Notes under the pieces: model-generated | What the model was told of the DNA's origin: nothing | Databases searched by the model: none | Seen by the model: the letters and a program-made list of their open reading frames with translations, nothing else | Made by a program: the position numbers and the translations under genes | In this document: positions 1 through 10,129 of the stretch, piece after piece | Numbering within the stretch: the stretch's first letter is position 1 | How the letters are laid out: the number at the start of each line of letters is the position of its first letter | Assembly: GCA_029379385.1 (NCBI GenBank) | Contig: CM055607.1 | Span: forward strand, 36,825,235 to 36,889,234 | Direction of reading: 5' to 3' | Length of the DNA: 64,000 nt | DNA from: Quillaja saponaria | Lineage: Eukaryota > Streptophyta > Magnoliopsida > Fabales > Quillajaceae

Positions 1-550
1 AAGACTAGAAGAATGTGGGATATATAATACACTTATTTGCCCTGAAATGTCAAATAATTTCTTAGAGATACAATATCATTGTGGTATCTTTTATTGAATT
101 GAAAATTTAGTTTTCTAAACAGTGAGTATATTATATGCTGTTGGCTTAAAGTTGGTATCTTTTTTTCCTGATGAAATACTATTGAAAGTCTCATTTTGTC
201 ATCTTGTTGTCTTATTTCTGGGAAATGCTGTCCACGTTGAGACTGCCCTCTGTCTTTGATCTAGTAAAATAATCTTTTCGTTTGGCCAAATTGTCAAAAA
301 GATTAAAATTTTGTTCTTATGGTATGGAATCTGAGATGTTTTACATTTTCCTCTTCATTTCAGCGCTCGATGAATGTTGCTCGTCATGCTGAATTAGCAT
401 GTTTTGCATTTAATTTTTGTATTTTGATCTTCGTTATTGTTCTGAGTAGGCTTGTCTGTTGTTGGAAACCAGCTAGATCGGTTACTAAGAATTATGTTAT
501 GCCCATGGTATTATTTTCCATTCTTTACCAGTTTCATAATGTTAATGGTG

Positions 551-1215
551 TCAATTACATGGAACAGAGCTTTTTTTTGTATAAATGGTATGGGAAGAAA
601 TGTTGCATGATTTCTGCAAGAACTCTATCTTTTGTATGTGATGATACTCCTCGGCATTGGAAGTGGACTTCGCTTCCTGAGGCTAGGTATGCCCACGCTT
701 GCCACTTGCATTTCTGTTTGGTAAATGTCTATGATATGACTAAGTTTCCTGCGGATCAATCAGGTTTGAAGAGGTAGCTGAACTTGATGAAGTTGATTGG
801 CTGGAGATCCGGGGCAGGATAAACACCTGCATGTTGTCTCCGAAAACATTCTGTACAGCCTACCTTGTCTTTAAGCAAACTACTAAATCCTATGGGTTTG
901 AGTACCAACCTCTTGGAGCTGTTGTTGGACTTGCTGGAGATGAAAGTCATAAGCGTATTATATACTTGGACGCAGAAAGAGGGCGGAGGCTGCAATACCG
1001 GAATTCTCAAAGGCGAGTTGGGCTATAGGATCGCCCTTCTGTTGTGGACGTGCAAGCACCCACTGCTACAGATCGGATTATTGTCCAATATCCAAAGGAG
1101 AGAGATGATGGATGGCTCGAGAGTGAACTGGGTGACTTCTTCAACGAAGGAAGAGAAGACGGAAAATAGGCCATCACGGTTTCATGAAAGGTATTTTTCA
1201 AATTGAGAGCTCGCC
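551..1215 (+). pseudogene. F-box/PP2-B-like (phloem lectin-type) gene fragment
   Basis: Two adjoining pieces read like the nictaba/PP2 half of plant F-box PP2-B proteins. The first, about 565-686, encodes KWYGKKCCMISARTLSFV followed by TPRHWKWTSLPEAR. A plausible 77-base intron (687-763, GT..AG) joins it to an exon encoding FEEVAELDEVDWLEIRG, YLVFKQTTKSYGFEY, RIIYLDAERGRR and then DGWLESELGDFFN. An in-frame TAG at 1027-1029 falls inside the lectin-like domain, a second follows at about 1168, and the expected C-terminal beta-strands are not readable. No F-box exon is visible upstream, although it could lie left of the window. Family members normally bind carbohydrate and recruit SCF ubiquitin ligases. 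This copy looks dead. Confidence 0.75.
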
Positions 1216-1429
1216 TACCAAAGTCAGAGACTGTGCCTTGTCCCGAATGGAGGAGCTGATCCTAAGCCACCACATTATATCAAGAACTATGGATGCAAAT
1301 ATAAACAAGACTGAAGCTTCAATGTCCAAGATGCTTTGTCCCTTTTTGTATTTAGAATAACCAGCCATTGGATCGGTTAAAAGTGCCTAAACTGTTGATT
1401 CGAATACCAATTAGAGACAAACCAAAACT

Positions 1430-1990
1430 TTTGAATGAATTGACAACCAAAAAGGATGTAGTGCAAATCTTCCTCCCCTAAGATTGCACGTAGGACACTT
1501 GAGAGTAATAACAAGAAAGATGTTCCAAGCTAATTGCCACCAAAGTAACTTGTATCTTTCAAGTACTTTAGAATTCCACATAAGGAGCCATTGACTTATA
1601 GTTAAAGCACGTAAGCCGGTTTGATGTCAAAAATACCATTTGGACTAGGACACCAAATCCATTTATCATCAACACTTGCAGTTGGAAGCTTGATTGCCAT
1701 GATAGCCTTAGGTAATCAAAGCTGTTAAGGATTTTATGAGCATCCCATAATTTGGTTCCTTCAATAAATAAGTCTGATACCAAGTTTAGGCCTGGACTTC
1801 TACCAATACTGGGAGTAGCTTTCAAGCTGGGTAAATTCGGAACCCAAGGTCCTCCCGAAGTAATATTAGAACCATCTCCTATTTGGAAACAAATTTCTTA
1901 AGCACCAGAGGCTTGGCTTGCGTGATGCCTTCCCAAATCCAAGAATCACCCTTAGCAAACTGCCCTCGAGAGAAGCTTCGAGGGCATCAG
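1430..1990 (-). mobile_element. L1-type LINE relic (RT C-terminus and zf-RVT region)
   Basis: On the minus strand, broken frames recover the part of plant L1-like ORF2 after the reverse transcriptase. The pieces are IGDGSNITSGGPWVPNLPS, then LVSDLFIEGTKLWDAHKI, then DDKWIWCPSPNGIFDIKPAY, then a Cys pair (KCPTCN). This order (GxG..PW.P, VSDL, WxxxxNGxFxxKxAY, CxxC) is characteristic of the zf-RVT domain region. Several frameshifts and stops separate the pieces, so it is a non-functional remnant. I saw no target-site duplication or poly(A) tail. Confidence 0.7.
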
Positions 1991-2817
1991 TTACAAATCT
2001 AAAAAAACAAATGTCTAGTTGCCAAAGCCTGTTCTAGTGCTTACCGTTTCAAGTTTATTGGTTGTTTTGGCATGGACTGTAATTGTTTCTACTCTCAACG
2101 TCTTAAGTATATGGATTGTTACCACCTCAAGTACGTGAACAGTATTTCCGAATCAAAATAATAAGTTTGAAATTAGGATGTGACAAAGGACAGAATATCA
2201 CCCTACTTCATACATTGGTTCAATGTGTAGCTACTGTGTGTAAAAAAGTATAAACCCCATCAGCTTCCCTTGGTAAATGCTAGAGCCTTGAAATTTGGAT
2301 TCGTTCCAGGGTATTCAAGGATTTTCCCATACATCAAATTTACCCAACAAGAAACAAGAACCCTTCCAGTTTCTGATAACTCCTTTTGAATTGAATGTGC
2401 CATGCTCAGCCAAATTGAAGATGGATCACATAAGCAAGACTCGATGATACATAAACGGTTCCGAATGTGACATATATATTATTTAAATCTCTCACCCCTT
2501 TGTTTTAAATGTATCTAAAAAGAAAAGAAAAAATAAGCATGTGACTCTCCCCATCTACATGTTCATCCATTAGCTTAAAATAAAATTCATATATGTTTGT
2601 GAAACAAATATTTCTTAAAATCCAAAGAGGAAGCATGATAAATAAAACGGGATACAACATCAAAGAAACAAAAGATATTCTTAGTGATGACAATGATTGG
2701 GGTCTATTGGATATCCAACCTCATTCTATGCTAATAGATTATATTATATCTATATTGTTGGGTCAATTTCTCAATTTTAATCGGATTTTTTCTTGTCAAA
2801 CTCAATTTTATAAATTT

Positions 2818-2894
2818 AGAAAATTTTATTAATTATTTACTTAAATAGTTATCTAGAAAATTTTATTAATTATTTATTTAACTAGTTATTACAT
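2818..2894. repeat. Two-copy 37-bp tandem repeat in an AT-rich spacer
   Basis: Two adjacent copies of an AT-rich unit containing TTTTATTAATTATTTA start near 2824 and 2861, a period of 37 bases. The surrounding 1990-3600 stretch is AT-rich spacer. Nothing else in it is supportable, apart from a GATC-rich low-complexity patch near 3070-3180 that looks like old repeat sequence. Confidence 0.6.
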
Positions 2895-3599
2895 GTCTAT
2901 ATAAGTAATTTGACCAAAAAAATATAACATTTATTATTCATCATTACCTTCTAACCTTTACATAGTTTACTAAAATAATATTTTGAAAATAAATTGATTA
3001 GTTTATTTTGGCTTTCATTTTGACTAATGCAAAATTTAGAAGCTTAAAATTGTTTATTTTTTTTAAAGGTTGGATCTATCCATCTTGATCCATGAATAAG
3101 ATTTAGTTAGATCGAGTTTAGTCCAATGTCTCTTTGGATCAGGATTGAATCGAGTCATGTTGAACCCCCCAATCCGGTCATTGCCATCCTTAGATATACT
3201 GACCACGTTAAAAACAAAACGAGGTACAACATAAAAAATAAATGATATGCTATTATTCTTAATTACTGAATTACATATTCTTTGAGATTTTCAGTAATAA
3301 CTAAATTTCTCTTCTAAATTTAAAATATAAATACTTAAGAGGTGCTAATTGATTAAACTGATAAAATTTGTTATTGTCATATAGGACCTAAATCGAATCT
3401 CATCTTCACTCACATACGATGGGAGGTTTATGAAAATAGAGAGAGTTGCTTCACATAAAAAATGTAAATGGCTAAAGGTAGTGGGGAGTTTATTGCAATA
3501 TATTTTCTTTTGAGGGGTCTTACTTGCAGAAAGACAAAAATTAAAGGACTAGAGGAAATTTTATGATCAAGAGCCAAATCCGTTTTATCCAAAACCCTA

Positions 3600-5843
3600 T
3601 GTCCAACTTAATTGACTGGGAAAATAAAATGGGATAGGGGAAAAGGAAAAGGAAAAGAGAAAACAAACGAGCTTGGTTTACTGTGGTCTATTTCTTTCTT
3701 CAATGGCAGAAACAAAAGCCTAACAAGAATACGACGATAGAACCAGAGAAGCAGCAGCAACCACCACTGCCAACCAGGTGCTCTTTCATTTTTCTCTCGT
3801 CTTCTTTGTTTCCTGACCTTCGTATATATCAAGTGTTTCTTCTATTTCCTCTTCGTTCTTCTTGTATATTATACAGACGAATCAGTTCAGAGAGAAATTT
3901 TGGGATGTCAAATTTCATATGAAAGATAGTGTCTTTCTGTATTGGGTGTATTATCTGTGTTGAAACTCTTGGAAACTTTCTTGGGATCGAGATGCTTTAC
4001 AAGGCAGGAGAATCCAACCGCACCCTATTATATTTTTTCAATTAGTAGATTAAAAAATTCAAATTCCCAAATTGAGGCCATTGGATCCGCCCGACTAAAC
4101 TTATTGTCCTAAGCTCCAGTTGAGCATCTCTCTGAGGTGAACTTTTGGGTGCACATTTTTCTTTTGTGGCATATGTGTATTTGAGGCTTAGGTTAACAAT
4201 GTCATTATATTTTTTTGTTCTGATCTTCGAGGAACATTTTGGGATTGAATGTGACCAAATATTATTAGGTTATAGCGATTTAATCATGTACAGACTTGTG
4301 ACTGATTCCAACTATAGTTAGTGATTCGAAAGTTTAAGGCTTGTACTCTAGCAGTCACCTAGTACCCACAGAAAGTCTTTGTTATGCTATTCTTTTGACC
4401 CATATCTTAATTGTCCTTTAAATTTTAGAAATGGGATGTTGATGCATCTGTCAGGATTATACCAGTTAACCCTCTTGTACACTCTTGGCTGCCAAGTAAC
4501 TCAACGCGGTGGGTAAATCATTTTGGGCTGGATTATTGGTAGCTGAGCACAAGAAAAGTCGCTCTCCTGTATACTGTTGAGAGATGTTGCTTCCCCACGC
4601 CTTCCTTTCCTTCCTCACAGTTAAACTCATGAGGAGAAAATATCGCTAGCTGAAGTGATGTTCTCCACTTTAGAATTTATGTAATACTTTCTTGGCTTAC
4701 AGAGTATTCGATGATTAAGTTGCAGTGAAGTCTGTGTTGCCTTAGAATATGCGATGATTTGGTTGCCCATATAGGTAATGCACGAGTGTATGGTTTCTCC
4801 CATTGTGCTAGGAAAATGTAATTATGAGAAATCCTGTAGAAGTTGTCAATTGTAAGAGTTATCCATCTTTTTTTTTTTTTTGCTTGGCCTTGCTCTGTAT
4901 GTGTTTAGTTGGGTCTTACGCATTATTTAATTAAGACTTACAAAGAAAATTTATTGGCAGTGGCAAATATTCTGTTTGCTATGAAACTCTAATCCAATTC
5001 CCACTCCATTTGGTTCATCAAAAAGGGTGAATGGGACCACAGTCAGACCCCAGTTTTTGCTGCAATTATGCCCTTCAGCTAGTGCTTGGGTCATTTCTGT
5101 ATTGAATAAGTGGGTTTTCTCAGGTTACAAAAACTTCAGTTTTGAGGAAGAATAATGAAGGAAGGTTCTGATTAATTAGGTTCATGAGATTATGGTAGCA
5201 TTTCATACGGGAACTATTCTTTTTTGTTTTTTCTTATTATATTTTAATGTCAAATTACAGGGTCATGCATATTTTAGGTTAAAAGCCACGATATCTTACC
5301 TATAGTTTTCAAATTAGGAAGCATTTGGCTTGCCATGCTTTTGAATTTCCTAAACTTAAATTGATGTTTTTTCCCTTATGAATGTACAAGTGTTTTATTG
5401 CCCTAGAATCATACAAGACGCGTATGCAGTAGCCTTTACCTAGAAACAATTCCTCTTAAACAAACTTTTGTTTATAAAATTATTGGATTTAGTTTGCTAA
5501 TGGGATACCTTTTCTCCTGCAGTTTCTTTAAATATTCTCCAACTGAGTAAATCAATTACTCATCATTGCAGTTTCTTCACTTGTAACAATATCCCTTTAT
5601 GAATAAGGCCTTTCTTCCCTTGACTGCTGTTTATGGTTAATGCTGGTATGATTCTTCATTTTTTTTTTTCAGTGATTTGCTCTTTCTAACTATTTTACAA
5701 TATTTGATTCTTCCCTTAATTTTCTCTTGCACATTGCAGATTAAATTCTTCATTGGAGTTTTTATATGGTGACAATGTAAAAAGCCTTTCCTTGGAAGCG
5801 ACTAATAATATCCACATAGCATGATGGGAACTGTTAGAATCAC
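3600..5843 (+). promoter_or_regulatory. Probable promoter, 5'UTR exon and 5'UTR intron of the MUSTANG gene
   Basis: No coding exon is recognisable between 3600 and the start codon at 5844. A non-coding first exon ending at 3777 is plausible: CAACCAG followed by GTGCTC, with a CT-rich stretch downstream. A good acceptor (TTGCACATTGCAG) ends at 5739, about 105 bases before the ATG. That would give a 1.96-kb 5'UTR intron. MUSTANG genes are, as I recall, often described with a 5'UTR intron. The transcription start is not determined. Confidence 0.35.
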
Positions 5844-7661
5844 ATGACATTGGTTTTGCCTAGTTTTGGTGGATACATGGCTAATCATTCTTTATCTTTA
5901 GATGATGCCTCTGTTAGTTTAGCAGAACATCCATTAGTCATTGGCCAAGAATTCCCAGATGTGGAAACTTGCCGAAGAACATTGAAGGATATTGCTATAG
6001 CTATGCATTTTGATCTTCGTATAGTTAAATCTGATCGCAGTCGGTTCATAGCTAAGTGCTCCAAAGAAGGATGTCCATGGCGTGTTCATGTAGCAAAATG
6101 TCCCGGAGTTCCCACTTTTACTATCAGAACCCTACATGGAGAGCATACTTGTGAGGGAGTTCGCAACCTTCATCATCAGCAGGCATCTGTGGGTTGGGTT
6201 GCAAGATCTGTGGAAGCACGTATTCGGGATAATCCACTATACAAACCGAAAGAAATACTACAAGATATCCGTGATCAGCACGGGGTGGCTGTTTCTTACA
6301 TGCAAGCTTGGCGTGGGAAGGAGCGAAGCATGGCCGCCCTTCATGGAACTTTCGAAGAAGGATATCGTCTTCTTCCTGCATATTGTGAGCAAATTAGGAA
6401 AACTAACCCTGGTAGCATTGCATCAGTTGTTGCCACTGGACAAGAAAATTGTTTCCAGCGCCTGTTTATTTCTTATCGGGCATCAATTTTTGGGTTTATA
6501 AATGCTTGTAGGCCACTTTTAGAGCTTGACAAAGCACATCTTAAAGGAAAATATTTGGGTACATTACTTTGTGCTGCAGCTGTTGATGCAGATGATGCTT
6601 TATTTCCTTTGGCCATTGCTGTTGTGGATTCTGATAGCGATGAAAGTTGGATGTGGTTCATGTCAGAATTGCGGAAGCTTCTCGGAGTAAACACCGATAC
6701 CATGCCCAGGCTGACAATACTATCTGAAAGACAAAGAGGCATTGTGGAGGCAGTAGAGACACATTTTCCAAGAGCTTTCCATGGTTTCTGTCTGCGCTAT
6801 GTTAGTGAAAATTTCCGTGATACATTTAAGAATACGAAGCTGGTGAATATCTTTTGGAATGCCGTTTATGCCCTTACAACGGTTGAATTTGAAAGCAAGA
6901 TCACTGAGATGATAGAAATTTCGCAGGATATTATACCATGGTTTGAAGACTTCCCTCCTCAACATTGGGCTGTGGCATATTTTGAGGGTGTTCGATACAG
7001 CCATTTTACACTGGGGGTAACAGAGTTGTTGTATAACTGGGCTCTTGAATGTCATGAACTCCCAATAGTACAAATGATGGAACATATCCGTCAACAGATG
7101 ACATCTTGGTTTAATGATCGCCGAGATATGGGTATGATTTGGACGTCAATTCTTGTGCCATCTGCTGAGAAGCGGATTATGGAGGCAATCGCTGATGCTC
7201 ACTGCTATCAAGTTTTACGTGCAAATGAAGTTGAGTTTGAGATTGTGTCAACTGAGAGGACAAATATTGTGGATATACGTAGTCGTGTGTGCTCATGCCG
7301 CCGTTGGCAGCTGTACGGTTTACCTTGTGCGCATGCAGCTGCTGCACTTATTTCTTGCGGGCACAATTCTCATTTATTTGCCGAGCCTTGTTTCACAGTA
7401 CAAAGTTACCGAGTAACCTACTCACAATTGATAAATCCTATTCCAGATAAGGGCCAATGGAAGGAACAGGGGGAGGGTGCCGAAGGTGGAGGTGCGAAGG
7501 TTGATATAACCATACGCCCACCAAAGACTCGCCGACCACCTGGAAGGCCTAAGAAGAAGGTTCTTCGAGTTGAGAACTTTAAGCGTCCAAAAAGAGTGGT
7601 TCAATGTGGTCGCTGCCATATGTTAGGACATTCTCAAAAGAAATGCACAATGCCTATCTGA
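5844..7661 (+). CDS. MUSTANG-A-type domesticated MULE transposase
   Basis: An intact 605-codon single-exon frame encodes a Mutator-like transposase in a conserved domain order. It has an N-terminal MuDR/WRKY-GCM1-type zinc region (about residues 30-105, with CSKEGCPWRV and a downstream HxC), a MULE catalytic domain (about 220-320), a SWIM zinc finger (C483-x-C485-x9-C495-x-H497), a basic GRPKKK AT-hook-like patch, and a C-terminal CCHC knuckle (C588-x2-C591-x4-H596-x4-C601). No PB1 domain precedes it, which fits the MUG-A rather than the PB1-containing MUG-B subgroup. The first catalytic acid appears present (D229 in LELDKAHLKG), but the second position reads SERQRG (E295) where active MULEs usually have SDxQ/R. 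An intact frame in a gene-rich setting, without recognisable terminal inverted repeats, supports a host gene. MUG proteins act in the nucleus in growth and flowering. A second ATG at 5877 (MANHSLS) is an equally credible start. Confidence 0.9.
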   Translation: MTLVLPSFGGYMANHSLSLDDASVSLAEHPLVIGQEFPDVETCRRTLKDIAIAMHFDLRIVKSDRSRFIAKCSKEGCPWRVHVAKCPGVPTFTIRTLHGEHTCEGVRNLHHQQASVGWVARSVEARIRDNPLYKPKEILQDIRDQHGVAVSYMQAWRGKERSMAALHGTFEEGYRLLPAYCEQIRKTNPGSIASVVATGQENCFQRLFISYRASIFGFINACRPLLELDKAHLKGKYLGTLLCAAAVDADDALFPLAIAVVDSDSDESWMWFMSELRKLLGVNTDTMPRLTILSERQRGIVEAVETHFPRAFHGFCLRYVSENFRDTFKNTKLVNIFWNAVYALTTVEFESKITEMIEISQDIIPWFEDFPPQHWAVAYFEGVRYSHFTLGVTELLYNWALECHELPIVQMMEHIRQQMTSWFNDRRDMGMIWTSILVPSAEKRIMEAIADAHCYQVLRANEVEFEIVSTERTNIVDIRSRVCSCRRWQLYGLPCAHAAAALISCGHNSHLFAEPCFTVQSYRVTYSQLINPIPDKGQWKEQGEGAEGGGAKVDITIRPPKTRRPPGRPKKKVLRVENFKRPKRVVQCGRCHMLGHSQKKCTMPI

Positions 7662-10129
7662 TGAATCTAGTTGACTAGCTTAAAAATCTCATGTTTTAGC
7701 AACTTTCCCTCCCTTTTTCCAGTTCTTATGAATGCAAATAGAATCAATGGTGTGATTGTAATTTTAATGTATTTTTAACCTATCTAGTTGCAAAATAAGG
7801 ATACATTAGTTTTTTGCATAGTCATGTCTTTTGAAGAAAAGTTCCTCATCCCTGTCTCTCTTGTTGGGCTGTCATAAAATCATTTTAGTTATGCAATAAC
7901 AGCACTGGTTCTCTGCTTTCTGCAAAATCTTCTACCTTGTAAACGTCTCCTGAATAGTGTCTTCTCTTCCCTTTCAAAATACTCTAGGAAAGGGCAATTC
8001 GTTATTTCAGCTCTTCCATGTTTGATAGTTTCTGTTGTTCGAGAAGCATGAGAACATTTGTAGGGTCTAATAACTGATGGATAGTATATCAAGGATTGAA
8101 GCAGTGTACAGTGGATAAAGAATTTGCAATGGATGTGAGAAGTGCTAGGGTAAGCATCTTTTTGGTTATTGCATTAGCTTTTGGTTTGGTTAGCGTTAGC
8201 TAATCTTTTAACACTTTTTTTCTTAACTTCTGCTGACAGGTCATGTGGGGAATTAGAAGCGTGTACTGGGGTCGCCGGACTGATTTGAGAGAGTTGTTTG
8301 AATGATACTATAGCAGATCTGGTATGTTGCATATAGATTTGTTCTAGTGGGGTGTATTATTTCTAATTTGATGCTTATTGGATCTAAATATTTATCATCT
8401 TTCTGTTAAAAAAATCAAATATTGTAATCCCTGATGTCTTAGGGATGTTTTGATAGATATCAAAAAGAACTTTCAGATAAATATCAAGTATCATAATCCC
8501 TATGTCTTATGGGTGTTTTGAGACAGTTGAAGAAAGGTTTCTTTGTTTAGATTAGCAACTTGTCCCACTTTGTTCCATGGCTCCATGCTTTTTTGATGGA
8601 CTTGAAGAATATTTATGCTGAATCCATCCAATGATGAGTTATGGAAATCACTGCAAACTTCATCTACGGTGCTGAGTAAATTGTAGGGTTCAGTTGCATG
8701 TTTTGACTTTCAATTTGTATTGTGAAAATCTTTAAAATAGTAAAGCCAATTAAAATTACCATATGAGGTTTGTTGTGCTTTTATTTTCATTTTTATTTTG
8801 AGATGGCAGCTACTTTCTTTCCTTCTTTTTTTGGTCCGAGATGGCTGTTACTTTTATAGTATAGGAGTGTGGAAGTATTCTAATATGTTGGCACTTTGGG
8901 CGCTTAACCCAATGCGACAATAGAGTTTCTGTTAACATTGTATAGTTTTGTCAAATTGGTTTGTGTTTGTTGCCATGCTGAAAATAACATATTGATTACG
9001 TTCAAGAAGCCTCTCTGCTTCAATCCATAGTCGGATTGATCTGTGACCTTTTGTTACTAGGCTGATTGATCTATGTGATACCGTCTAGGTTTACAGAGTA
9101 AGAATCAAGTCATCTTTATAGCATGTAGATGCAGGGTTACAGAGATTAGTTTGTCAATCATTTATGGCATCTATAATGACAAGATTGATACTTATGTGGC
9201 TCCCTTACCCCTATGCTTTTCTTTACAACACTCACAACTAAGGACTGAATTTTGTATTTAATAGCCAGTTTTTTTTTTTTTTTTTCTCATTTATAAAACA
9301 TTAGTGTGGTTTATTTTAAAGTTTTTACCGGTGTTTTACAAGTACTATCAAGATGTTTATCTATCTTTTCATTTGGAATGTATCTATCGCCTTGCCAAAC
9401 AAATTTGTATGCTCATCACTAAAGATAAGAGAAAGCAAACCAATTTAGCTAGACTAGTTTTGCGTCCTATGTCTAGTGAAGGGCCCCATGATGTGTCCAA
9501 TCAGAATGTGCATTGTTCTGATAGGTTATCAACTGACTTTACCCCTCCTAGGATATCATTGTCTCGTAGAATGTAGAAAATTTACTTCTCCAATACTGTG
9601 GGTAATAGGGAAGGACTGTCCTCAGCCATCTCTTGTATCTGCGACAGTAAAAGATGACCTCCCTTTTCTTTTCTACCAAGGGAAAGGACTAACATGAACT
9701 CCACGGTTCCACTTTTTTTCTTCTTTTTTTTTTTTTTAGATAATCAAGGTGAATAGTCAAGATACCAATACTATGGACAATGTATATAGCACACAGAAAA
9801 GCTGAAAACTTTCTGGATGAACTGACAATCCACAAATAATAACAATTGGCATGTTTTTAAAAGAACATCTGTTACCTAAAAAATTGTCATCCAAGCCAAA
9901 TTGCCAATTATAATTCTTTAAAGAGTAAGGTTTAAACAACGCATATGAACAACAATGTTGAGGAAATGACAATAACTACTTACGCCAAAATTGAGTACAT
10001 GACATGCCACTAAATACTCACTTCTTAAGTTAAGAAATGAATAAAACCTAGTTCGGTTGAATTCTGGAACCAAATGAATCTATTCTCTTCAAACAATCTT
10101 TCTCGGTCAATTTGAATGTCAGATCCACT
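7662..10129. other. Convergent 3' intergenic region; candidate 3'UTR intron
   Basis: This lies between the stop codons of two convergent genes. Downstream of the MUSTANG stop, 8150-8239 looks like a 90-base intron (AGG/GTAAGC ... CTGACAG), followed by an exon-like piece to 8321 before another donor-like GTATGT. These could be spliced 3'UTR pieces. An imperfect direct repeat containing AATCCC..ATGTCTTA..GGGTGTTTTGA lies near 8410-8455 and 8480-8525. Poly(T) runs occur near 9270 and 9725. No convincing gene is present. Confidence 0.4.
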
